A program made the translations under genes and the position numbers. Shown piece by piece: positions 7,676 to 16,437 of a stretch of 46,638 bases of DNA. This DNA comes from Bacillota bacterium. Lineage in GTDB: Bacteria; Bacillota; Clostridia; Christensenellales; Aristaeellaceae. The DNA is taken from NCBI GenBank assembly GCA_023415715.1, contig JAEZJP010000267.1:1-46638 (forward strand), in the 5' to 3' direction. How positions within the stretch are numbered: position 1 is the first letter of the stretch; the number at the start of each line of letters is the position of its first letter. Under the pieces are notes generated by a model. That model had not been told where the DNA came from, searched no databases, and saw only the letters and a list, made by a program, of their open reading frames with translations.

Positions 7676-8389
7676 ATGGCTGAAGAGCGGAATATCCCGA
7701 TTTCTGCAAGCATGACCGGATCAGAAATTGAACAGGCTTACGTATATGCGCGGCCAGATTTGTTGGCCGGATATAGGGATCGCCTGATTTACCTGTTTGT
7801 GAAAAGGGCTATGGATATAGTTTTGTCTTTGATTGGAATTTTCATTCTATCACCTCTTCTTCTGGCAGTAGCAATTATTATTTACATTGATGACCCCACG
7901 GGCAGCCCGGTCTTCATCCAAGAGCGTATTGGGAAAGATGGCAAACCATTTTGGTTTTTCAAATTCAGAAGCATGGTAGTGAATGCGGAAGCGCAATTGA
8001 AGGCCTTGCAAAGCTTGAACGAAATGGATGGCCCGGTATTCAAAATCAAGAATGATCCCCGGGTTACCCGTGTCGGGCGCTTCATCCGCCGGACAAGCAT
8101 TGACGAGCTGCCTCAGCTTTTCAATATCCTAAAGGGTGATATGTCGCTCGTCGGCCCCAGGCCTCCGCTGCTTAACGAGGTGAAACAATACGGGCCTTTT
8201 GAGCGGCAGCGGTTACTGGTTAAACCCGGACTTACCTGCTATTGGCAGGCCAGGGGGAGAAATGAGATCAAGTTCCATGAGTGGATGGAGCTGGATATGC
8301 AATATGTATATGAGCATAGCTTGTGGGTGGACCTGAAGCTGATCTGGCTGACAATGCGGGTCGTGCTGACGGGCAAGGGCGCGATGTGA
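7676..8389 (+). CDS. Initiating polyprenyl-phosphate phosphoglycosyl transferase
   Basis: 237 aa. One hydrophobic membrane segment at about residues 43-67, then the WbaP/PglC-like catalytic domain: GSPVFIQERIGKDGKPFWFF, KFRSMVVNAE, IRRTSIDELPQLFNILKGDM (with the catalytic Asp-Glu pair), SLVGPRPP and a C-terminal KPGLTCYWQARGRN. It transfers the first sugar phosphate onto undecaprenyl phosphate at the inner membrane face. Length fits the short monotopic type without the extra WbaP membrane domain. A purine-rich GGGAGAG site precedes the ATG. Confidence 0.92.
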   Translation: MAEERNIPISASMTGSEIEQAYVYARPDLLAGYRDRLIYLFVKRAMDIVLSLIGIFILSPLLLAVAIIIYIDDPTGSPVFIQERIGKDGKPFWFFKFRSMVVNAEAQLKALQSLNEMDGPVFKIKNDPRVTRVGRFIRRTSIDELPQLFNILKGDMSLVGPRPPLLNEVKQYGPFERQRLLVKPGLTCYWQARGRNEIKFHEWMELDMQYVYEHSLWVDLKLIWLTMRVVLTGKGAM

Positions 8390-8546
8390 ACAAACTTTCA
8401 TCTTAACGGTACATTATATTCAAATCAACAATTTATAAAGCATGTTTAGGTTATTGTGATAAATAATTGGTATCTCTCGGTTTGCCGTTTATATCACGGC
8501 TGACATTTCACTTTCGAAATTATAACAGTATTTGGAGGGCGACACA

Positions 8547-9551
8547 GTGCAAACAACAATGCAAGGAAGCCTCATTACTACCTTTCGCTGCAATGCACAT
8601 TGTAACATGTGCAATATATGGGAGTGCCCCACAAAGCCGGAAGAAGAAATCAGTTACCAATACTATGAAAAACTTCCGGCGGGTTTGAGAATAAATGTCA
8701 CTGGTGGGGAGGCAACACTCAGAAAAGACATTAACAAGATCTTTGAAATTCTATATCCAAAGGCAAAGTTACTTGAACTAAGCACAAACGGATATTACAC
8801 AGAAAAAATTGTAGATTTGGCTGAAAGGTTCCCAAATATTCTTATACGAGTAAGCGTTGAGGGGTTACCCAAACTAAATGACTCAAAACGAGGAATTAAA
8901 GACGGATTTGATCATGCATTGAGAACAATGCTGGAGTTGAGAAAAACCAAATGCAAAAACATAGGGTTTTCGGTTGTTATATCACCCGATAATTATAAAG
9001 ATCTGTTGCCGCTATATGATCTTTGTGTTGCTCTCGGCGTTGAACTTGGAAATTCAGTTGTGCACAATTCTTGGTATTTTCACAAGGAGGATAATAGAAT
9101 AACAAGTGAAGATGCTCTTAATGAACATGAAAGATTCGTTAGAGCATTATTGACCTCAAAACGAAGAGGATTAAAGAACAAGCTAAAAGATTATGGACGA
9201 GCGTATTTTAACAAAAGTATTCATCGGCGTTTACGCGGGGATGATTTTGGATACAGGCCTCCGTGTGGTGCTTTAAGCGATTTTTTCTTCATCGATCCGT
9301 TTGGAAATGTCTCGCCGTGTAATGGTACAAGCGAGGAATGGATTATTGGAAACATTAAAGAGGATTCTTTAGAGAATATAATGAGCTCAGAAAAAGCTGG
9401 AATAGCCGCAGAGCGTGTTGCTAAATGTGATAGAAATTGTGCATTTATTGTAACTGAGCGGCATGATATGGTGCGGAGGCCTTGGAAACCTTTTCTTTGG
9501 ATTATTCAAAATAAACTAAGAATAACGAAAGGTAAAGAGATTAGCTGGTGA
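8547..9551 (+). CDS. Radical SAM protein with SPASM-like C-terminus in the polysaccharide locus
   Basis: 334 aa. The radical SAM cluster motif CNAHCNMC has Cys15, 19 and 22; the SAM-binding TGGEATLRKD follows. Additional cysteines near the end (PPCGALSD, NVSPCNG, KCDRNC) suggest an auxiliary Fe-S cluster. The GTG at 8547 is chosen as start because GGAGG lies 8 nt upstream; an in-frame TTG at 8532 overlaps that site. The substrate is unknown; relatives act on peptides or on small sugar-linked substrates. This gene and the next are AT-richer than the flanks, suggesting a swapped module. It overlaps the first possible start of the next gene. Confidence 0.8.
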   Translation: MQTTMQGSLITTFRCNAHCNMCNIWECPTKPEEEISYQYYEKLPAGLRINVTGGEATLRKDINKIFEILYPKAKLLELSTNGYYTEKIVDLAERFPNILIRVSVEGLPKLNDSKRGIKDGFDHALRTMLELRKTKCKNIGFSVVISPDNYKDLLPLYDLCVALGVELGNSVVHNSWYFHKEDNRITSEDALNEHERFVRALLTSKRRGLKNKLKDYGRAYFNKSIHRRLRGDDFGYRPPCGALSDFFFIDPFGNVSPCNGTSEEWIIGNIKEDSLENIMSSEKAGIAAERVAKCDRNCAFIVTERHDMVRRPWKPFLWIIQNKLRITKGKEISW

Positions 9552-9556
9552 TAATT

Positions 9557-10633
9557 ATGAGAGTATGTGTAATTGGAACGAGGGGGTTTCCTAACATAGA
9601 GGGAGGTGTTGAAAAACATTGTGAATCGCTATATCCTTTGCTGAATAGAAACATTGAAGTAGTTGTATTCAGGAGGCGACCATTTATTGAAAGCAACAAT
9701 ACATATGAAAACACTAAATTTATTGACTTGCCGTCGACGAAGATAAAGGGAGTAGAAGCCTTGATTCACTCATTCTTGGCAACAATCTGCTCAATATTTC
9801 TTCGCCCGGATATAATACATTATCATAATATTGGTCCAGCAATATTTGCACCACTAGCCAGGCTTTTTCACATCCGCGTCATATTGACCTATCACAGCCC
9901 AAACTATGAACATGAAAAATGGGGGGCTGCAGCGAAAAAGATGCTCTTATGCGCGGAAAAAGTATCTCTGAAGTTTGCAGACAAAGTAATATTTGTAAAC
10001 AAGTATCAGATGCTTAAATATTCGCCAGAGATCGCTTGCCGTTCTATTTTTATGCCTAATGGTATACAAAAGCCCATCTTCTCTCAAAAGATTGATTATC
10101 TTGAGAGAATCTCTGTACAACAGAAGAAGTATATTTTAGGTGTAGGCAGGGTAACGCCCGAAAAAGGGTTTGATACGCTAATCAAAGCTTATAATACATT
10201 TGGCTTGGTTGACTATAAACTGGTGATTGCCGGTAGCTACGAGCGCGAAAAGTCTTACAAAATGCAATTGGATGAAATGACCGACAAAAAGGATGTTATC
10301 TTTACAGGATACGTATATGGAGAAGAACTTGCCCAATTATATACGAACGCCGCTTTATTTGTTATAGCTTCAAACAATGAAGGATTCCCGATGGTATTGT
10401 TGGAAGCTATGAGCTATCAACTGGCAATCCTCGCAAGTGATATTCCAGCTACGCATATGGTAAGGCTCGAAGACAATGTGTATTTTAAAAAGGGTGACTA
10501 TATTGAACTTGGAAAAAAGATAGAGAATAAACTGAAACACTGTACGTCAGCATTGTATGATATGACTGAATATAGCTGGAATGACATTGCTTCTCGTGTT
10601 GGCGATATTTACAGTCAAGTTTTAAGCAACTAG
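9557..10633 (+). CDS. GT4-family glycosyltransferase
   Basis: 358 aa. GT-B fold: N-terminal GTRGFPNIEGGVEKHCESL (donor/acceptor loop), HYHNIGPA, and C-terminal GVGRVTPEKGFDTLIKAY and NNEGFPMVLLEAM with the family's E-x7-E retaining signature. Cytoplasmic, membrane-associated, adding one sugar to the lipid-linked repeat unit; the sugar cannot be read. An earlier GTG at 9548 overlapping the upstream stop is the alternative start. AT-rich like the preceding gene. Confidence 0.88.
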   Translation: MRVCVIGTRGFPNIEGGVEKHCESLYPLLNRNIEVVVFRRRPFIESNNTYENTKFIDLPSTKIKGVEALIHSFLATICSIFLRPDIIHYHNIGPAIFAPLARLFHIRVILTYHSPNYEHEKWGAAAKKMLLCAEKVSLKFADKVIFVNKYQMLKYSPEIACRSIFMPNGIQKPIFSQKIDYLERISVQQKKYILGVGRVTPEKGFDTLIKAYNTFGLVDYKLVIAGSYEREKSYKMQLDEMTDKKDVIFTGYVYGEELAQLYTNAALFVIASNNEGFPMVLLEAMSYQLAILASDIPATHMVRLEDNVYFKKGDYIELGKKIENKLKHCTSALYDMTEYSWNDIASRVGDIYSQVLSN

Positions 10634-10651
10634 GTGCAAACGAGGTAACAT

Positions 10652-11875
10652 ATGAAAATTCTAATGGTAAATAAATTCCTTTACCCGAAGGGTGGAAGCG
10701 AAACCTACATTTTAAAGATTGGAAGCTACCTAAAAGAGCAAGGGCACGAGGTGCAATACTTTGGAATGGAGCATAAGGATCGGAGCGTAGGAAATCGAGT
10801 AAATGCATACACAGCTAATATGGACTTTCACGGGGGTTCTCCATGGAGCAAACTAGCATATCCCATACAGACGATTTATTCCAGGGAAGCGCGCAAAAAA
10901 ATCCGCATGGTGCTGGAGGATATGAAACCAGACGTTGTGCACCTAAACAACATTAACTTTCAATTGACGCCGTCTATTCTCTATGAAATCAGCCGCTCAA
11001 ATACGCCAATGGTTCAGACGGTTCACGATTGCCAGATTACATGTCCAAGCCATAGAATGTATATCGAACAATCCGGACGAGTTTGCGATGAATGCGTGGC
11101 AAGCGGTAATTATATGCGCTGCGTTACCAACCGATGCATAGGGAACTCTCTGCTTAAAAGTGCAATTGCTGCGACTGAATCGTATTATTATCATGTGCGA
11201 AACACATACAATTTGGTAGACGCATACATTTGTCCAAGCTATTACATGTCGGATATTCTGCATAAGGGTGGGGTGCAGAAAAAGCGCATACAGGTGATAC
11301 ATAACCCTGTTGATTATTCGCGCGACGGGCTTCTCTCTCCAGAGGAGCCATATGTACTTTATTTCGGTCGTTTCAGCGCTGAAAAGGGGTTAAATACGCT
11401 TCTTTCCGTAGCTCAAAGACTTCCAGATGTGAAATTTGTGCTGGCGGGCAGCGGACCCATGGCTGATGGCTGGAAATTGCCCGCAAACGTTCAAAATGTT
11501 GGATTTCAATCGGGTGAATCTCTTAAACGCTGGATTGAACAAGCGGCGTTTACGGTTCATCCTTCTGAGTGTTATGAAAACTGCCCCTTTACCATATTGG
11601 AGTCGCAAGCACTTGGTACGCCGGTAATTGGCTCCAGGATGGGGGGGATTCCTGAACTAATTGAGGAAGGGCAGACGGGGCTTACTTTCCCGGCTGGCAA
11701 TGCTGATGCGCTTACTCAAGCCATCTCTTCTCTTTGGGAAGACCAAATTAAATTGGAACAGATGCGAAACGCCTGCTTACAGAATAGACCGATTAGTATG
11801 GGCATTTATACTGAACGCTTAATGAATATATACAGGGATATTGGGAGGCGACATGCTGGTGCATCTTCTTTCTAG
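10652..11875 (+). CDS. GT4-family glycosyltransferase with a cysteine-rich insert
   Basis: 407 aa. N-terminal VNKFLYPKGGSETY, then HLNNINF and HDCQITCPSHRMY, C-terminal YFGRFSAEKGLNTLL, GSGPM, and ECYENCPFTILESQALGTP with the E-x7-E signature. Between residues about 130 and 170 there are six cysteines (CQITCP, CDECV, RCVTNRCIG), a metal-binding-looking insert seen in one GT4 subgroup. Start supported by GAGGT 7 nt upstream. Donor and acceptor sugars are not deducible. Confidence 0.88.
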   Translation: MKILMVNKFLYPKGGSETYILKIGSYLKEQGHEVQYFGMEHKDRSVGNRVNAYTANMDFHGGSPWSKLAYPIQTIYSREARKKIRMVLEDMKPDVVHLNNINFQLTPSILYEISRSNTPMVQTVHDCQITCPSHRMYIEQSGRVCDECVASGNYMRCVTNRCIGNSLLKSAIAATESYYYHVRNTYNLVDAYICPSYYMSDILHKGGVQKKRIQVIHNPVDYSRDGLLSPEEPYVLYFGRFSAEKGLNTLLSVAQRLPDVKFVLAGSGPMADGWKLPANVQNVGFQSGESLKRWIEQAAFTVHPSECYENCPFTILESQALGTPVIGSRMGGIPELIEEGQTGLTFPAGNADALTQAISSLWEDQIKLEQMRNACLQNRPISMGIYTERLMNIYRDIGRRHAGASSF

Positions 11876-11892
11876 ACTTATCAGCAGGATAA

Positions 11893-12123
11893 ATTATCGT
11901 TAGTAGGTGGTGGATTTTTTCCAATGAGAATAACACCGCAGCATATAAAAACGAGGTCGCGGAACTGGTCTGCGGGAGATACGCTTGGGAAGGCATAACC
12001 TATCGAACAGCGTACCTGTATCTAAAAGCCATCGCAAGACCGTCGGAGAAAGTAGTTGCCGTCATATCAGGGCATGACAGCCGAAGGGAAAAGGAAATAT
12101 GCCAGAAAAAGCAGATCAATTGA
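11893..12123 (+). pseudogene. Possible gene remnant between glycosyltransferase and Wzy
   Basis: A 76-codon open stretch bounded by stops reads like real protein (ELVCGRYAWEGITYRTAYLY, then KVVAVISGHDSRREKE) but has no ATG, GTG or TTG start. It overlaps the Wzy start by 25 nt in another frame. I do not recognise the family. It may be the 3' end of a gene lost by recombination, or chance. Confidence 0.3.
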
Positions 12124-13433
12124 AAGCAATGATACAGCCGTCTTCAATGCTTATGCCGGCGAAGCTTGATTCATCGGAACAAGGCATATCTTTTGTTAAC
12201 GTGCATAAGCGCTATTCGGCGTTATCCATCCATACAATGATGTGGCATATCCTCATGCTGTTTCCAATAACAACGCTGCTGCAAAGCGTACCGGGGTTTT
12301 CTATCATCAATCAGGCCTTGTTTGGCTGCTATGCTTTTCTTTTTGTATTGACTCTGCTGAGAAACAGGATAAGCAGATCAAACCTTATGCTTCTGATGGG
12401 TGTATTGACCCTTTCCATCTGGTCTTTTGCAGTTACTGGGGAGGCGGCATACAACGCCAATTTGTATTTCTATTTACCGTTTTGGGTTATATTTCTATCT
12501 GATTCAAAGGAACGCTACTATTTGGTATTCCAATATTTTCCAAGGCATAAGAGGTATGTATTAGGCGTATGCTTGCTTTGGACAATGATTGTAGGCCTCT
12601 CCATATTTGATCCGAGCGCTTATGTATATAAGTGGGGCGAAGGGAGATACTTTGTTTCCATCACAGGTAATTCCTTCAGGTTGGCGCCTACTGCCTTGAT
12701 GATATTGGCCCTGATTCTGTTCTATATCCAGGATAAAAAAAGGCTCTCCTCTTTGCTGCTTTGTGTTGTACCCACTTACAGTTTGATCATGTGCGGTTCC
12801 CGAACGTACTTTGGCATAGGAATGCTTCTTGTATGCTTGATTTGGCTCTATTGGCTTAACAGCAATGTCATGTTTTGGATAAGCATCGTTCCGCTTGGGA
12901 TTATCATGATCTATATCGCAATGCAATCCGCCTTCGGCGACAAGGTCCGGGCGACGGCCTATGGGGCCAATCCTTATATGGAGGACTTTTGGGGCTCGAT
13001 TACGAATGGCAGGAGCATCTTCTGGTTTTATGACATGGAAGTGTTTTTTAAGCAGCCATTGGTGTATCAGCTGCTGGGAAAAGGATATAATTTTGTATAC
13101 AACATCAATTTGGAGTATTATGGAGCTTCCCTTTGGGCGCACAATGATTTTATCAACATATTGATGAATTACGGATATGCGGGAATGATCCTGTATCTGT
13201 ACCCCATCTTCAGCATGATCAGGATGCTTAAAAAAACGGCAAAACGATGGATATCAAAGGCTTTATTTGTATTGATATGGTTGATAAACGCCATGTTCAA
13301 TATGAACTATACCTACTTTTGTGCTGTCATCGCTTTGCCGATTATCTGCCTGGGTCTGGATAACAGGAAGGCGGCCTTTGACCATTTGGGAAATCGAATA
13401 AACGCAGAATGTTTGCAAGGAGTCAAGAAATGA
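12099..13433 (+). CDS. O-antigen/capsule polymerase (Wzy-like) integral membrane protein
   Basis: 444 aa with about ten to eleven hydrophobic segments, starting at MMWHILMLFPITTLLQ near residue 48 and ending at LIWLINAMFNMNY and FCAVIALPIICLGL. A large extracytoplasmic loop near residues 280-350 contains TNGRSIFWFYDMEVF and LLGKGYNF, and WAHNDFINILMNYGYAG follows it; this resembles the H-N-D-(F/I) motif of Wzy_C/O-antigen ligase proteins. It polymerises lipid-linked repeats at the outer membrane face. AAAGGAAAT precedes the ATG. The next gene overlaps it by four bases (ATGA). Confidence 0.82.
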   Translation: MPEKADQLKAMIQPSSMLMPAKLDSSEQGISFVNVHKRYSALSIHTMMWHILMLFPITTLLQSVPGFSIINQALFGCYAFLFVLTLLRNRISRSNLMLLMGVLTLSIWSFAVTGEAAYNANLYFYLPFWVIFLSDSKERYYLVFQYFPRHKRYVLGVCLLWTMIVGLSIFDPSAYVYKWGEGRYFVSITGNSFRLAPTALMILALILFYIQDKKRLSSLLLCVVPTYSLIMCGSRTYFGIGMLLVCLIWLYWLNSNVMFWISIVPLGIIMIYIAMQSAFGDKVRATAYGANPYMEDFWGSITNGRSIFWFYDMEVFFKQPLVYQLLGKGYNFVYNINLEYYGASLWAHNDFINILMNYGYAGMILYLYPIFSMIRMLKKTAKRWISKALFVLIWLINAMFNMNYTYFCAVIALPIICLGLDNRKAAFDHLGNRINAECLQGVKK

Positions 13434-14539
13434 GTACTATTGGTATTTTGACCATGAGCCGGGCGTATAACCATGGTGCATTGCTGCAGGCATACGCATT
13501 GAAAACCACGCTGAAGCGCCTTGGCGGCGAAGCAAAAATAGTCAACTATGCGCCGCCTTATCAAATGGATAAGTATCGTGGAGTTTTCGACCACGAAAAA
13601 AGCATACGGGCAGTAGCAAGAAATATGATGAAATCGATTCATTACCCTTCACTAAAAAAGGGGGCAGACCTTTATCAGCGTTTTATTGATGAAGAGCTGA
13701 ACGGGAAAGACAAGATTCTTTGTTCACGGGAGGATATGGAACAGGCAGCGGAGGAGTATGATGCAATCATCGTTGGCAGTGACCAAATGTGGAACATGCG
13801 CCTCCCGGATGTTACAGACACCTATTTTCTGGATTTCACATTTAGGGGGAAACGGATGACATATGCGGTTTCCATGGGTGATCAAGTCCCCTTTTCGAGG
13901 GCAAATGAAGAACACTACCTGGACCTTATCGGGAGATTCGATAAGATAACGGTTCGGGAAGGAATCGGGGAGCAATATCTTCGTTCCCATGGTATAAGCA
14001 GCACCGTCGCCCCAGACCCTTCCATTTTGCTGTCCATGGAAGAATGGAACGAATTCGCAAGGGAAGAAACCCATCTTCCGGCCGGCGGCTATGTCTTTTA
14101 TTATTCCGTCAAAACAAGTGAACACGTATACCAGATGGCAAAAGAAATAGGAAAGCAGTTAAAGCTGCCGGTCATTACGTGTATCCTGGCGCTCAAGACG
14201 GAGATTCATACAGACTTTATCCGCTGCTTCGATATTGGCCCGAGAGGGTTTGTTGACTGCATCAGAAATGCCAGCTTTGTCTGCACAGATTCATATCATG
14301 GGACGCTCTTTTCCATCTTGTTCGAAAAGCCCTTTTTTTCGGCCTTTGAAAACGAGGCTAGCTATGTTTCATCGGCACGCAGGGCAGAATTGCTGGCCAT
14401 TCTTCAACTGAAGGATAGAATGGCCGCGCCTTCAACAAAAATCGATCCGCATCAAGACATTGATTATAGTGAATCCAAACATTGTTTATATGAGATGAAA
14501 AACAATGCACTGCATATGCTGCAATCCGTTATGATATAA
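13430..14539 (+). CDS. Polysaccharide pyruvyl transferase family protein
   Basis: 369 aa. CsaB-like/PS_pyruv_trans features: N-terminal GILTMSRAYNHGALLQAYAL, DAIIVGSDQMWN, and C-terminal FVCTDSYHGTLFSILFEKPF. It would add a ketal-linked pyruvate from phosphoenolpyruvate to a sugar of the repeat unit, giving negative charge. The start at 13430 has AAGGAG 7 nt upstream and overlaps the Wzy stop. Some homologues in polysaccharide loci have unknown acceptors. Confidence 0.87.
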   Translation: MSTIGILTMSRAYNHGALLQAYALKTTLKRLGGEAKIVNYAPPYQMDKYRGVFDHEKSIRAVARNMMKSIHYPSLKKGADLYQRFIDEELNGKDKILCSREDMEQAAEEYDAIIVGSDQMWNMRLPDVTDTYFLDFTFRGKRMTYAVSMGDQVPFSRANEEHYLDLIGRFDKITVREGIGEQYLRSHGISSTVAPDPSILLSMEEWNEFAREETHLPAGGYVFYYSVKTSEHVYQMAKEIGKQLKLPVITCILALKTEIHTDFIRCFDIGPRGFVDCIRNASFVCTDSYHGTLFSILFEKPFFSAFENEASYVSSARRAELLAILQLKDRMAAPSTKIDPHQDIDYSESKHCLYEMKNNALHMLQSVMI

Positions 14540-14595
14540 AGGGGCATGCCGGAAGTACAGTCCAATCCACTAAGGAAAAGAAAGGCGGCATCCAC

Positions 14596-16380
14596 ATGCG
14601 CAAATGGTTCGTTTTTTTTCTGGCGCTCACACTATCCTTGGCCATCATTTTGCCGTTCAAAGCGGAACAATCCCTGCCTGCATTACAGGGAAAATATAAA
14701 AACGAATCAGGCCAATACATGGACATTTGCATAGACAATAATATCATTTATGCCGCTATGGATCATAGCGGTGTGCAAAAGGTTGAATTTAAGGCGGAAG
14801 GAAAGACAAAATTGCTTTCATCCAATGATCTGTCGCCATCAGGGATGCAGACATATGCCGTCCTGAAAGATGGCGATTACTTGTATGCTGCCACAAGAAC
14901 ATCGGGAGGCAAGCTCGCAACAACGCCAATTGTATATCTGAACAACGATAAAGGGGCTGCAGACTTATCAAATGGTGGGGATGGCTGGGACAGCGGACAA
15001 AAAACCGCCGGCCTCACTTTTAGCGGCCAGGGAGAAAAAAGTCCGTTGGGCAGTAAATATGGCGTCGCGATCAGCTGGAATCAAGGATCAGGGGCGGAGT
15101 ATGCTAATGTATCCAAGGTGATTTCCGGCGGCTCTGAAAATTACGCGATGCTGTGGGTACGGGTTGACAATCCAATATCCGAGGATAATCAGACCGTATC
15201 TTTTAGCATATTTAAACAGGGCAGCGCCAATAAACCTTATCAGATAGAATTTTCACATCAGGCGGTAACAAACACTTTCAATGCAAAATTATTATTGTTG
15301 GACAGTACGCTAAACCCGGTGGAGGCTGGAAGCGCTGCGCTTGAATATGATACCTGGTATTTGTTTAAATGTTGTTTTAAAGTGGATGCAGCTCACGGCG
15401 GCGGTACTTTGGAGTATAAAACCAATATTGCAGACGACTGGACTTTAATGGCATCCAAGCTCGACATGGATACGAAGGGATTGACCCCGACATCCTTATG
15501 CGTCGGGGTAACCTCCATAGCGCCTGATTGGTCAGCCGGCGCAGTACATTTTGATGAAGTTTACTTTGACACAAAAGACCTTGACACCCTGCTGTTTGAT
15601 GAAGGCAAAGTTGATTCCATTGATGTAACTGATTTATCCATTATTGATTCCATCTACTTTGAAGGCAAATGCTGTGAAATGGCGAAACTTGGGGATTGGC
15701 TGCTCGTCACCTTGCAAAATAGAGGGATGGTCATCCTGGATGTAAGCGATCCTGCCAACTTGAGATTTTTGGGCCATTTTTCGGAATCGGGCAATTCGAT
15801 TAAAGAGATGCAAGGCATTGCAGCGTATGACAATGGAGTTAACAAGTATGCCTATATGGCTTATTACTTTAGTGGATTTACCATTATCGATATTACTGAC
15901 CCCGCAAACATTACGCAATTGTGTTCCTTGGATTACACGGAAGATACGCATGCAACCACCTGGAGATTATTCCTGGATTACCCTTATGTCTACGGCACCA
16001 AAAGCGTGAGTGACGGCTCAGCAGCAGGGACACAAGACGACCATAGAGGGCTGGTTGTCTATGATGTGACGGATCCCTTGAGCCCTGTAAAATATGAATA
16101 TGAGCTGCCGCCGGAGAGCAAGGACGTATTTACAACGGGCGATGGGGATGCAAGGCCGGCCGATATTACCAAGATCGGCAATCATGTTTATCTTGCGAAT
16201 GGGACCCAAGGCATTGCCGTATATGATGTTACCGATCCAAAGTCAGCTTATCACGTTGCGGATATAGCGGTCGAAAAAAATACATCCGTATGGGCTATTG
16301 AAACGGACGGCAGCAGGATATATGTTGGGGCAGGCAGACATAAGAACGGCAATAAGTATTTATATGTATACAGTAAGTAA
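14596..16380 (+). CDS. Secreted LVIVD-repeat beta-propeller protein
   Basis: 594 aa. A signal peptide at residues 1-23 (KWFVFFLALTLSLAIILPF) ends near KAEQ with no lipobox. Residues about 80-340 look like a jelly-roll sugar-binding region (VHFDEVYFD at its end). Residues about 345-594 carry repeated LVIVD-type blades: GMVILDVSDPANLRFLG, GFTIIDITDPANITQL, GLVVYDVTDPLSPVKY and GIAVYDVTDPKSAYHV. It is probably exported and bound at the cell surface; a role in polysaccharide binding or attachment is inference from context. It lies within the polysaccharide gene series on the same strand. Confidence 0.82.
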   Translation: MRKWFVFFLALTLSLAIILPFKAEQSLPALQGKYKNESGQYMDICIDNNIIYAAMDHSGVQKVEFKAEGKTKLLSSNDLSPSGMQTYAVLKDGDYLYAATRTSGGKLATTPIVYLNNDKGAADLSNGGDGWDSGQKTAGLTFSGQGEKSPLGSKYGVAISWNQGSGAEYANVSKVISGGSENYAMLWVRVDNPISEDNQTVSFSIFKQGSANKPYQIEFSHQAVTNTFNAKLLLLDSTLNPVEAGSAALEYDTWYLFKCCFKVDAAHGGGTLEYKTNIADDWTLMASKLDMDTKGLTPTSLCVGVTSIAPDWSAGAVHFDEVYFDTKDLDTLLFDEGKVDSIDVTDLSIIDSIYFEGKCCEMAKLGDWLLVTLQNRGMVILDVSDPANLRFLGHFSESGNSIKEMQGIAAYDNGVNKYAYMAYYFSGFTIIDITDPANITQLCSLDYTEDTHATTWRLFLDYPYVYGTKSVSDGSAAGTQDDHRGLVVYDVTDPLSPVKYEYELPPESKDVFTTGDGDARPADITKIGNHVYLANGTQGIAVYDVTDPKSAYHVADIAVEKNTSVWAIETDGSRIYVGAGRHKNGNKYLYVYSK

Positions 16381-16437
16381 TTACACCAATAGCCTTCATG
16401 ATATTATCAATGCTGGATGAGAAAGGTGATTTGATAT

